A stretch of 13,751 nt of DNA from Heterostelium multicystogenum (Eukaryota; Evosea; Eumycetozoa; Acytosteliales; Acytosteliaceae). The position numbers and the translations under genes were made by a program. The stretch lies in the NCBI GenBank assembly GCA_003667245.1, contig RCNN01000421.1:1-13751 (forward strand), in the 5' to 3' direction. The notes below the pieces were generated by a model, which worked only from the letters and a program-made list of their open reading frames with translations, did no database searches and was not told the origin of the DNA. Positions 1-10,058 of the stretch are shown piece by piece; position 1 is the stretch's first letter; each line of letters begins with the position of its first letter.

Positions 1-3000
1 TTCAACCAGATTCTTACAGAGTGTCGTGAGCTTTATCCCAACTCTAAAGACCCTCAATTCTATCAGAAACTCTTCTTGCATCTCAACTACATTCGAATGC
101 AACTCTATGATGAGCTGCTGATGACTATACCTCAAAAGTATGTTATAAGCTTTGCTCCGCTTTCAGTATAGGGACAATGTTAGCTAACAAACAAACAAAC
201 AAACCCTTAATCAATCCAACAGAGAATCAACGAGATATTGACCAATTGGCTGGAAATCACTGCCAACCATTCAACAACAGCAGCAGCAGCGGCAGCTCCA
301 AACTTTAACGATTCACTGTTTCCAAAGTATTTCAACAGACTACTGGCGATCGATTCAAGCATTTAGTAAGTACAGTTTGATTGGATTAAGGGACACTATT
401 CTCACTCATACGACTCGATTACCATCAAACAGTTACAGGAAGGAGGATATTTATATACAGTTTATTTATTTTACATTTACCATTCAAATTAAATCAAAGC
501 AAGTGATTCATCTAAAGACAAATTATATCAGTACTATAGAAAGAGCTTTTAAATTGCGTAGGTATCACTTAATTACACCGATGAATTACAAGCTAGACTA
601 GATGTTCCAAATGTCAGCAACCACTAACAAATTGTCAATTATATCCAACAGTTACACAGTTAAATATATTGGAGCTGTTATGGAAGTGCTTATTGTCGAT
701 TATCAAGAGTGATGAAACAGCCATCTCAAGTCTACCATTTGATATATATAGTTTAATATGGGATGCATATACATTCCAACTTTTTCATCATAAACAATAG
801 TAATAATGTAAAGTATAGGATATATAATCTATGATTCTATAGAGTTTATGTTATTTAGTTGACCAATACTCATTCATTATATACATATAGAATGATAACT
901 ATCAAATCAATGCATTGGAGATAATAGATAGATCAAGCCAGTTGATTAAGCACATGAAGCAGCAGCAGGAGCAATCAAAGCCATTTAATCTTGATATCAT
1001 GTTACTCGATGTTTCCAATCATCTTGGTAAATACGAGTGTTATTTTCACAGTTGTTGAAGTCTTCAACAAAACAACAAGCATCATCTTCCTCCTCAACCA
1101 CCACCAGCTTCCAACTCCAGTATGTATGATGATGTATATCTGTTTACTTTAGTATACTAACAAACAATTGTAATATATATATATGTATGTATTATTTAGT
1201 TGAAAAGTCAGTGTACATGATATTTGACAGAGTTGGAGTCAATTGTAAATACCAAAACAAACGATAGACTATCATTTCACATCGATCAGCTAAATACCAT
1301 CGAAACAAAAGTAGAATGTTTTCAGAACTTTTAGAATGAGCGTAGACTGCTACAGCAATATCGTTGCAATGCTGGTGCAGATCGCCGATTTCGACAAATC
1401 ACTATTCGATTCACTGGCGTCCCAGACTAGCTGTTTTATATCAACTTCCACAACTCCAGGTCAAATGGTTAAGAACCCTCGAACCTTTTGATCCAGTCAT
1501 TTCCAAGGTATATATATTTATTTTTATTATTGGCCAACAGCTAATTGACAAACAAACTACTTCCATTTAGAAATATCTAGTGGATATGGTCCAATTCCAT
1601 GTGAGGGTGTTAATATCGAATTTCTCATCGAAAAGTTGATTGCCATTTTGAAGGAGCCAATGATTAAGCTTGTCGATTTTTATAGTTCGTTGGCTGACCA
1701 AGGTGTCATTGGGGTCGAGGAGTTGGTTAGATTGCTGCATTTGGTCAGTGCCAAAATATCGAAGCAGGAGTCGGAGACGGAAATGCCATTGAGTATCTCT
1801 TGAGAAGGATACTTAGTGAACAAGAAAATTCAACCTCGAAACTCTGAGAAAACTGCTCCAACAAGGCTACAGACTGGTTCGACTGCTCTTCAAATACAAT
1901 CAATATGCCAAGTCATTGAAATATACTGGTGAGCTTGTCCAGTGGTATTTCGAGTCGAAAATTTAATGTACTGCTAGATGGACAAGACACGTCTGATGAT
2001 ATCGAAATAGACGTGACTCAGTTAAGAACACTTTTCATGCCTGTTCCACCAAGATACCAGCAACAGCAGCAGCAACTACAGCAACCTCCAGACGAGTCAC
2101 AACAAGCAAAATAACATCACAATCCATTCCATTTTAAAGCATTTATTAGGTGCCAGTTGGCACTGCTGGATCAAAATGATGAAACAGTTACTAGTATTCC
2201 ATTTCTCGTTGACTTGATAGAAGATATGCCAAAGTTGTTCCAAGTCAATTGCAACGATCTCATTATCAATATGTACAATTCACTCGATTCAATTGACAAT
2301 TAGCATTAGAATTGAGAATGCTGATAGAATATTGAAGAGTGTAAACTGCGAAGAGGCAGCCTGTACTTCCAGTCGATACTTGGTCGAAAATGCCAAGCTG
2401 CTTAGGTTGCAATATTTACATCCTTTGGAAGATGTGGAAAAAGCTTTTGTACAAGTCACTCGATCTCCTAGAACGTACATCTAAAAGTAAGGTGAAGGAC
2501 AACTCACAGATCATTGGTATCGAAACGGTTGGTGATGAAATGGCAAAGACTTATTTTTGGCTGTCAATTGTATGGATTGAGAGACAACAGAGTCAAAACT
2601 ATGATCCAGAGCTACTCAAGCATGGTGTGCGATATGTCGAAAGTGATGGTGTAGTCACTGTGACCGATGGTGAGTCTACTACCATCGTCGATGAGAGTAA
2701 TGAAAACAAATATCCTCTTCCAGCAATCTGGATTCGACAACGTTGCCGGTGAGCACCTAAAGTGTGCATTGAGACAATGGGGTCGACTGCTTCCTGGTCG
2801 ATCTAGTCAATTTGTTAATCCATCAACAACGATATCCACATTGCATGCTATTGGAGACATCTATTCATACGAAGGAGATCTGATGATGACTGCCATGGTT
2901 TTAGAGCTGGCACTGGCATTCCTCAATTCTCTCTTTCAACATGATTCTTACTACTTTTTGGACCAATCCTCCCATTGCTACTCAAAGCTGTGTCAATTGT

Positions 3001-6000
3001 ATGTTGAAATTGAGAATTACACTATGGCTCAACACAATCTACGCCTTTATAGTAGCTTGCTTGCCAAGGCCAAGAGCGATGGCTGTCCTTTCGATATGAA
3101 GAATTTTGAGCTGTCGTTGAGAATCTGCCAACTGGAGTTACAGTTTGTTAACACGGAAGAGACAGAGGAATCACATCTACCCATTATCGAATTATACCAG
3201 CAATGCAAGCAAAGCATGAAGGAGTCCAATAGGGCTATTGACACTCCTTCATTCATTAGACTATTGAAACTGGCATCATTAGTTTATATGGAGCAGGCCA
3301 ATTCCAATATGGCCTTGAAATTGTCGAATGAGATGCTGAAGAACGTACAATCAATGATTCCTTTGGATACCAAAACAATCCAGGTCAAGACGGTCAATCC
3401 ATTCAATCGGATACATCTATTTCATCAAGATCATCATCTTTCTCCACACAATCTGGAGTATTCTCAACCACATCTAACTCTGAAATCGAAGATAAAAGTC
3501 ACACTTGCTTATCAAGGAAAGGTCTCAAAATGGGGATGTCTACGCATAGCCATTGACTCACTTTTGCATATTGGTAGGCATTTACGAACTTAGAGGCCGC
3601 CCTAGAGAAGCACAATACCACTATGAGCGTGGACTCCTCATTGGAAATATCTATGGATCACTAAAGATTACCTGTGAGTTCCTGGTTGAGCTTGGAGAAC
3701 TCTGTTATAATCGCCACAACTATACAGACTCAAAGATACATTTGGAGCAAGCAATCTCGATCATGGAAAAGCACGAGGCAAAAGAACCAAGAATCCAAAA
3801 GATAAACCTCATGGCAAACATGCTACTTGGTGATCTCTATCGACGACAAGGCTTAACATCCTATGCCTCCAAAATCTACAACTCTTGCCTCAAATCCATT
3901 GAATCATTCTTAGCCAATCCAAAGTTATTGGAAAGATTTAAAGAATCCTTAACATTCAAGTAAGCAAAGCATTTAGACACGGACGGAATACAACAGTGAT
4001 TACTAACTACTCTTTGCTTATTCACAAAGGAGCGATTCTACACCAAAAGAGAAGCGACTTTTAAAGTTAAACAAGACAAAAGCTAGCACCAATGCAGTGA
4101 CTGAGGAGATACAGAATCTTTTGGAGAAATTACAGATTGATACTACAGTTCAGACAAATAAGGTAGACAATAAGAAAAAGAAGACGGGATCAACTACGAC
4201 CACTACAAATTCTCCTTCACCTACAGTGGATGTTGAGTTCACATTGCTCTCAATAAAAGCACGTGTCCTTTCGAAGATGGCAAAGATAATGATCACCAAA
4301 GAGAAATATGATGATGCTGTTTCGATTTTGGAAGATCTGGTTGAAAGTGTTGATGAACAAAGATCCATTAATCCTATAACTCTATCAATTTTGGAGTTCC
4401 ATTTGGGTCGTGCTTACTACTTGTCCGTACCCAAAGAAGACAGGGATCATATTTGGAAGCATTATCTCACACCAAAGGCCCTGACTTCAGGTACCAACAA
4501 GCTGATACTGAAAGCTAGAGCTCTCTTTTTAAAGTCATTTGCACAGTGTGGACGTTATAATATCATTAAGCTGACATCACTGCTCTGTCGTTTATATTGC
4601 TTGTACTACTGGGCAGTTGATGCCTTATGTGGCAATCCACTTTTTGAATCTATCGATGGGTGTTAGATTTAGACACGATATACAATCAATTGTGCATCAC
4701 CACAGTGAAGACAACAGTGCTTCCAAAGATCAAACTCAAGTTGATCCAGAAGTAATGGAGCTAAGAAAGCGTTGGTTCAACTGGGATGGAGGTGTTCCAT
4801 TGCCAACCAAGCTAGAGAACAAGCAATACAATTTGGATTTAGCCAAGCTCTATTGCACCGATTTACCGACAGAGTGGACTGTCAGCAACATTTTTATTGA
4901 TGTTGACCAAAGATCTTTAATTATCACAAAACTAGTTGGCCAAAAGCAACCAATATTAATTAGAATAAGAATGCCATCTAATGGTGATACAACAGAAACT
5001 TCAAACGACCAAGAGGTACAGGTAGAGGATGAAGAAGATGAAGAAAATGATGAAGAAGATCAAGAAGAAGATGATGAAGAAGAGGAAGAAGAAGATGATG
5101 AAGACGTTGAGGAAGAAGAAAATGAGGAAAATGAAGGAGAAGAGGAGGAAGAGGAAGATGAAGAGGAAGATCCGATTGTACGCTTGGCCTATATTGATAA
5201 GTTGAGAGCCGATATGAAAACACTTTCATGTGAGAATATCAGAAATAATCAAGAGAATACACCTAAATCTGGTGCACCAGAAACAGATGCAATGAGACAA
5301 AAGTGGTATAAACGAAGAAGACAGTTGGAATCTGAAGTAGATCAGATAAGACAATCATTGGATGGTGTATTTGGAGCATGGAAATCATTATTTTTGGGAA
5401 AAAAATGATACTCAGATCTCTGACAAAACTGGCAGATCAAATTCCGTCATTGACAGCACACTTGGCAACATTACAGACCGATGTTAAGTCAAAGGTTGTA
5501 AATGTTAGTCTTTTGGAGTGTTTGATTATGTCATTGCCATATATTAACGAAGCCCACCTCCATCAATCCATTATTGATTTACTTGGTTATGAAACAATTG
5601 ACAATCTACACCCTGAAGATGAAAACTACCTCGAACGTGCTGCCGAAGAAAACCCAGACTGGAAATTGATTAAGAAATCAAAAGAAGCAATCATTAAGTC
5701 ATTTAATATAATATTCAAAACTAAAAAGTAAGTATAACAAAGAGTAAAATATCGAAAGTTATGTCAAACTAACATCACATTCAGGACTGGAACACAAACA
5801 ATTAAAGAATCCATTGAAAATGCTAAATCCTGTCGTAGACTTCCTTTGGTTTTGATTATGGACAAAAATTTACAGTTGTTCCCAATTGAATCATTAGACA
5901 CACTTAAGGACTCTTCAGTGTATCGTCTTCCTTCTTTTGCCTTCCACCAATTCCTTACAATGAAAAATCAGCATCGAAATGGTACAAACTACTCGAAAGT

Positions 6001-6578
6001 TGATCCAAACAGTCTCTATTACATATTAAATCCAAAAGGTGATTTGGTGGCTACCGAAAAATACGTTTGCCAAAACCTTTGAAAAGATCTGCTCAAAGTG
6101 GAGTGGAATAAGAGGAAGATCACCAACCAAGTACGAATATCGTGATGCACTTGAGAAACATCATCTCTATCTATATTTGGGTCATGGTAGTGGTGAGCAA
6201 TACTATCCAGGCGATGACATCCAGAAGCTAAAGAAATGTGCAGTGTCTATGCTCTTTGGATGTAGAAGTGGTAGTCTAGAAGAACATGGTGAATATGAAC
6301 CAACTGGTGTAATCTTGGATCTGCTATTAGCTGGAAGTCCTACTGTCATTGGACATCTATGGGATATACCTTCAATGGATTCTGACAGATTGGTCCAAAG
6401 TTTCATGGAGAAATGGTTTGATGATATTAGATCAAAAGAAGAAGACAATGAATCAGAGGGTTCACTCGATATTGCTGAAGCACTTTCAATCTCGAGAAGA
6501 TCGTGCACCTGGAAATTCTTGGTTGGATCAAGTTGTATTTGCTATGGAATTCCAACTTATCTTTTGCCATTCGAATAA
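1..6578 (+). CDS. Separase (cohesin-cleaving cysteine protease, peptidase family C50), 5'-truncated and frame-disrupted
   Basis: Separase cleaves the kleisin subunit of cohesin at anaphase onset, normally held inactive by securin. The protease domain is diagnostic: a PSF-type strand after LVLIMDKNLQLFPIESL, an LNPKGDL turn, GHGSGEQY with the catalytic His at 6183-6185, and LFGCRSG with the catalytic Cys at 6261-6263, 26 residues later, then EPTGVILDLLLAGSPTVIG and LWDIPSMDSDR. Upstream lie TPR-like helices (3590-3960), a Ser-rich linker, and the WKSLFLG segment typical of separases. About 1,990 residues are encoded here; the N-terminus lies before the window. Introns with GT-AG ends: 138-224, 366-432, 559-651, 808-890, 1120-1199, 1508-1570, 3960-4029 and 5728-5784. 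Reading resumes in a new frame at roughly 18 places, mostly mononucleotide runs, and stops TGA 1218-1220 and TAA 2112-2114 are in frame. Family identity is very secure; the exon at 433-558 is the least certain part. Confidence 0.94.
186..204 (+). repeat. ACAA tetranucleotide microsatellite in separase intron
   Basis: Four to five tandem CAAA/ACAA units lie in the pyrimidine-poor part of the intron at 138-224. It is non-coding and of no evident function. Confidence 0.8.
3378..3560 (+). other. Ser/Gln-rich low-complexity linker in separase
   Basis: In the frame that starts at about 3378 the codons give Gly-Gln-Asp, then a Ser/Thr-rich run containing SISSRSSSFSTQSG and STTSNSEIED. It separates two helical TPR-like blocks. 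The alternative frame here is also open but reads His/Leu/Pro-rich residues unlike either flank, so I prefer the Ser-rich frame. Such linkers are common in dictyostelid proteins and are plausible phosphorylation sites, but no specific kinase motif is claimed. Confidence 0.65.
5019..5172 (+). other. Asp/Glu-rich tract inside separase substrate-binding region
   Basis: About 50 consecutive residues are almost all Asp or Glu, with a few Asn, Gln, Gly and Val, encoded by GAA/GAT/GAG codons so that the DNA is a nearly pure-purine strand. It sits between the beta-rich segment (WTVSNIFIDVDQRSL, then the QPILIRIRMP strand) and the helix leading to WKSLFLG. In other separases this position is a disordered insert. 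No transmembrane or other fold is visible. The long minus-strand open frame here is a shadow of the purine bias. Confidence 0.9.
5785..6578 (+). other. Separase catalytic domain (last exon)
   Basis: This exon follows a clear intron (GTAAGT at 5728, CAG ending 5784) and splits a Lys codon. It holds the caspase-like fold of separase: a strand plus LFPIESL, the RLPSF segment, the His loop GHGSG and the Cys loop GCRSG. It ends with SRRSCTWKFLVG and CYGIPTYL, matching the usual separase C-terminal pattern of a basic helix followed by a YGIP-type strand. One break lies at the A run 6056-6060: removing one A makes the two frames continuous. Stop is TAA 6576-6578. Both catalytic residues are present, so the encoded enzyme would be expected to be active if the frame is intact in the organism. 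Confidence 0.93.
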
Positions 6579-6579
6579 A
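6574..6579 (+). terminator. Candidate poly(A) signal overlapping the separase stop codon
   Basis: AATAAA spans the TAA stop of separase. The next 206 bp to the convergent gene are AT-rich and hold no open frame worth calling, so the 3' UTR must be short. A cleavage signal overlapping the stop is possible in compact amoeba genomes, but AATAAA is expected often by chance in such AT-rich DNA. Confidence 0.35.
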
Positions 6580-6714
6580 GCTAATTTCCATATATATCAA
6601 TTAATTAAAGATCTCAGGAATTGTAATTGAAATTGGAAAAGGAGATTATACTTTAATCCACATAGAAACTTGTTTGCAGGATTTATTTTACAAATTTGAT
6701 TATAGCATAAATTC

Positions 6715-6720
6715 TTTATT
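6715..6720 (-). terminator. Candidate poly(A) signal of the minus-strand gene
   Basis: TTTATT on the plus strand reads AATAAA on the minus strand, about 65 bases past the TAA stop at 6785-6787. A second copy is present near 6682-6687. Placement fits a short 3' UTR; the AT richness of the 6579-6784 spacer limits confidence. Confidence 0.4.
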
Positions 6721-6784
6721 AGTTGTTTATGAGATTTTTTGAGACTAATTTGAGGATATCTTTTGGAAAGGAATATTAGAGCAC

Positions 6785-8833
6785 TTATTTCCTTTTCTGC
6801 CACTTCAGTATTTCTTCGTCTGTAGGACGCAAAGTAGGAATGTTATTCATGATGTAATTGAAGAAATGGTAATTTTTGTAAACTAGTTTGGTTACACTCT
6901 TGATAATCTCAGATCTTACAATGAGATGTGGATTTTCTGGATCTTCTTGTTTTACGATATTAAAGACATGTGGATATTTCTGTTTCATCAACTTGATGAT
7001 ATGTAAATTATTGGCTTTGATTACACTTTCGAGTAAAATACAGAGATAGGTTCTGCGCAGAATTCTGTGCTCAATTGTTGGGAAGTAGGTATCCATAAAC
7101 AATGTGATGGTGGGGATCGATCCATCTAAACCGATTTGCTCTACATGGTAACTAGCTATCGTTCTGATAGAGGAGGACAGGAAGATATTACAGTTCTTTT
7201 GAGTGTAGCACAAATCTCCATTTTTGGAATCGGGAGCACAACGATTCTCCCAGCAGTACTTTAGCTGGTGATAGTCCTTGCTTAAATAAAGAGAATTGAA
7301 TGAGGACCATGTTTCGTCACGTGCTATGTAATCGTTAGCGAGAATGTGAAACATTACATCATATGGCAGGTCAATTGGCTTGCAATAGCATTCACGACGA
7401 TTGATATGGATAGACTCCAAATAGCGGAGAATTTCGAGACTCTTGGGTTCATAGTATACCAACTCTGAAGGGAGATTGGATCTCTGCCAAAGATGAAAAG
7501 AATATCTAACCAGCTCCAAGTCATCTAATTCCAGAACTGCTCCAAAGATGTGTCTTGGTGAACTTGAGTTATCCCAAAGATGATGGCTATCCCAAAGGAG
7601 GTCCAGAAATTCCATTCTCTGCTTCATCGACAAAACACCAATTATATTTTTATCAAAGTAAAAGAAGTCAACTCCATAGTTACGGTTCATTGTGACAATA
7701 TGTCGAAGAGGTTCTATTAACATGTATTTGACAATGTTTGTGACATCTTTGGGATCTCTGGATGCTATTAGAGAATGAACATTGAACTTTGTGGCGTAGT
7801 AATAGATATCTTCTTCATTTACTACGAATACTCTAAGTAATAGCTGCCACAATTTTGAGTATCTTTGGTTGTCAGAAGAAACTGTTTCCAAAGTGTGCAG
7901 ATAGTCTTCATTCGTCAATCCAATTGATTCAAGCTCATTAACTAAATTTGATATGAACTCTAGATTTATGGTGTTGGTGATGCCATCTGCAAAAGTTGCT
8001 TGATAGCTATATCCTGACAACTTTAGTAGCTCATATAAAAGATAGATTTGGTCCCTGATCTCTTGTCCAGTTTTCTTGATGATAGACGAGAATCCAAAAT
8101 ATGAAATGGTCCTTGCTTGATTTGAAACATTGAGTAGCTCGTACTCAAGCAGATACTGCAACTCGTCTAGAGTTATATTGGAGTAGTAGAATTTAGTGAT
8201 GACTAGTTTGAATTGCTCATAAGTTGGCTTGTATTGTGTCATCAAGTAATGCAAGATGCGCTTGAAAATCTTCAATATCATATTGGAACGCATCCTCAAG
8301 CAGCTTTATATTGAAGGATTTGTAAAACTCGCTGTATTTAGTGGAGAGTACTACTGCCGACTCAAAGTTTTTTGCACCGACCAGAAGGTTAAAAAGATTT
8401 TTAGGGAGCTTGAGCAAAGGTTTCTGATCGATCGTAGACTTGAAGTTTAGCATCGACTCTAGGAAGACAGGTGGCGCTCGTGTTACGACTCGCGTGCTAT
8501 CGAACTGCAGGTCATAACTAAATTGATCACTATAGTTGACTAGGAGGGCTTGGTAGAATGCCCGATTCTGAGGTGTATCATCGCGGAAATATCTGAATAG
8601 CAATTCGACATTCTCTGTAGATTGCAGCTGTAGCAAAAGATATTCGCCACGCATGACTTTTTCTCTTAGCAACTGATGATAGCCATGAGACAATATCCAT
8701 CGCAAATTGAATATCTCATAATATCGCTTCGAGTTTGATTTAGCAAAGTTAAACACATGATTGAATACTGAAGTCTGAAGCACGCGATCATGCCAAACAG
8801 CCCAAAACATAGCTTCACTTTTTAACATATTAT

Positions 8834-8837
<4 letters not shown>
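6785..8837 (-). CDS. Dictyostelid-type ankyrin-like helical repeat protein of unknown function, one frameshift
   Basis: Two overlapping frames (8837 down to about 8272, then to the stop at 6785-6787) together give about 683 residues. The protein opens MNNMLKSEAMFWAVWHDRV and continues with FNLRWILSHGYHQLLREKV, a layout I associate with large dictyostelid families that start with an FW..W.DR segment and carry degenerate ankyrin-like helix pairs. Later pieces such as LELDDLELVRYSFHLW look like such repeats. No signal peptide, membrane segment or catalytic motif is visible. The break is best placed at the plus-strand AAAA run near 8267-8270; one base fewer joins the frames so that IEDF runs into KRILHYLMTQYK. 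Start at 8837 is chosen because upstream is only the ATT microsatellite; Met at 8828 is an alternative. The gene is otherwise intact over 2 kb. Function is not known to me. Confidence 0.85.

Positions 8838-8876
<39 letters not shown>
8837..8876. repeat. ATT/AAT trinucleotide microsatellite abutting a start codon
   Basis: About 13 tandem TAT/ATT units directly precede (on the minus strand) the ATG of the 6785-8837 gene. In the gene's frame they read as ATA codons without an upstream Met, so they are probably 5' UTR. AAT repeats are abundant in dictyostelid genomes. Confidence 0.9.
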
Positions 8877-8877
<1 letters not shown>

Positions 8878-9916
8878 ATATAAAATATCTCTAGATGTGT
8901 AAATTAGATCAAAATTAAAAATTAGATTTACAGTATGAATGTATTTTTAACATCAAAAATTTGATTATTCTTCATTATACTCCACACACTTCTACTACCA
9001 CTTTGATTTCCAATCATTGGATTAATCCATGTTTAACTCAATATACACAACTCATCACAATGTTATTTATCTATCTCTATCCATTATCTATACTATGATG
9101 GTCAATTAACCACTGCTACCCTTTCTACTACATGTTAAGGCCAAGAGAACTAAGATAGTAGGAATTGTTAGAAGTATGTATCGCAGATGGATGATGATGA
9201 AGTGGATGACAGCAAATCAATAGTATTGACAAGTCAATGCTTAAACCAACTTCTGTTAGTCGATCAATCAATAGGAGTGTGGTACTAAAACAATTTTAAA
9301 CAATATTCACTCGAGTCATCATTTAAAGGGAGCAGGATGTACCAAGGACATTGTGATAGTTTCAGAATATTTTGATTTTCTATCACATCAAATTCCTGAT
9401 ATAAAGTAGATGAGAATGGAAACTCAAACGGACTGAATCTCTACATTTTCGTGGTTCACAAAAATCCATTTTGATAAAAAAATTTTAGATAGGTATTTTG
9501 ATGTTCAAGTCCATATAAATGGTCTCAAATTACAAATGAGTGATTAGGATATTGTTTCCTAAGTGTTCAGATATTCAGATTGATACAAATCAAAATCATT
9601 CTAAAATATACTAATAATATTGCATAAATCAATAAATTTATGAACCATGGCTGAACCAAATTAGATTTTCATCCTATAGTTTCATTGATTTTTTGTCAAT
9701 CTCGACTGCTTTATTTCAAATCATTCAAATAAATGAACCAATACAGAGCTCTCCAATCAAAATAAATTTTCATCCAATACTATTATTGATATTTTTGTAG
9801 ATCTCTTCTTCTTTATTTATTCGTTTCAAAAATATCTGAGTTGACTATCACTTAAAGGTCAACCGTTTCTTTTTTTGTACAAACTGGATTATTTTAATCC
9901 CTAATCAAAAAAAAAG
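8877..9916. other. Intergenic region between divergent genes
   Basis: About 1 kb of AT-rich DNA separates the minus-strand gene from the secreted-protein gene. I see no convincing open frame, tRNA or snoRNA signature in it. It should contain both promoters. The only internal structure I can support is the imperfect tandem duplication listed separately. Confidence 0.6.
9635..9828 (+). repeat. Imperfect tandem duplication, unit about 95-100 bp
   Basis: The stretch 9665-9716 and the stretch 9766-9818 align by eye at about four-fifths identity with one gap, both beginning ATTTTCATCC and ending CTTTATTT. Upstream of each is ATGAACCA (9640-9647 and 9733-9740), so the unit extends leftwards. The two copies sit about 100-240 bp upstream of the TATA box of the secreted-protein gene. 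Confidence 0.7.
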
Positions 9917-9924
9917 TATAAATA
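9917..9924 (+). promoter_or_regulatory. TATA box of the secreted-protein gene
   Basis: TATAAATA follows a run of nine A's and precedes the presumed transcript start by a few tens of bases. It lies about 140 bp before the ATG at 10059, which suits a 5' UTR interrupted by a short intron. The A-run plus TATA arrangement is typical of amoeba promoters. Confidence 0.6.
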
Positions 9925-9995
9925 GGAATGGAATTCAGTCCAGTTTTCATCATTAATTATCAAATAACAATTAAGATATTCATTGTTGTAAACAA

Positions 9996-10054
9996 GTATG
10001 TATAAATATTCTTCTTTCATTTCCAATCCGTAGAACTAATTGTTTTTTCAATAG
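9996..10054 (+). other. Intron in the 5' UTR
   Basis: GTATGT at 9996 and a T-rich tract ending TTCAATAG at 10054 bound a 59 bp AT-rich intron. The ATG follows four bases after the acceptor. No ATG precedes the donor in the presumed leader, so the intron is untranslated. Confidence 0.65.
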
Positions 10055-10058
10055 TAAA

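Noticed and set aside
1027..1051. GTAAAT...CACAG as a separase intron
   Set aside because: Only 25 bp, below a workable spliceosomal intron; reading through it as exon gives LGKYECYF and rejoins the Ser-rich frame with one T slip.
1218..2114. Reassigned stop codons (alternative genetic code)
   Set aside because: Only a few in-frame stops occur, with CAA and CAG used freely for Gln and normal stops ending genes; substitutions or errors are simpler.
2289..2480. Minus-strand 63-residue open frame
   Set aside because: Lies antisense to a coding exon of separase.
4978..5229. Minus-strand open frame rich in Leu, His and Pro
   Set aside because: Antisense shadow of the GAA/GAT/GAG acidic tract of separase.
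6203..6508. Minus-strand 101-residue open frame
   Set aside because: Antisense to the separase catalytic domain, whose plus-strand motifs are decisive.
9180..9220. GATGATGA resembling a snoRNA C box
   Set aside because: No D box at a suitable distance and no terminal stem.
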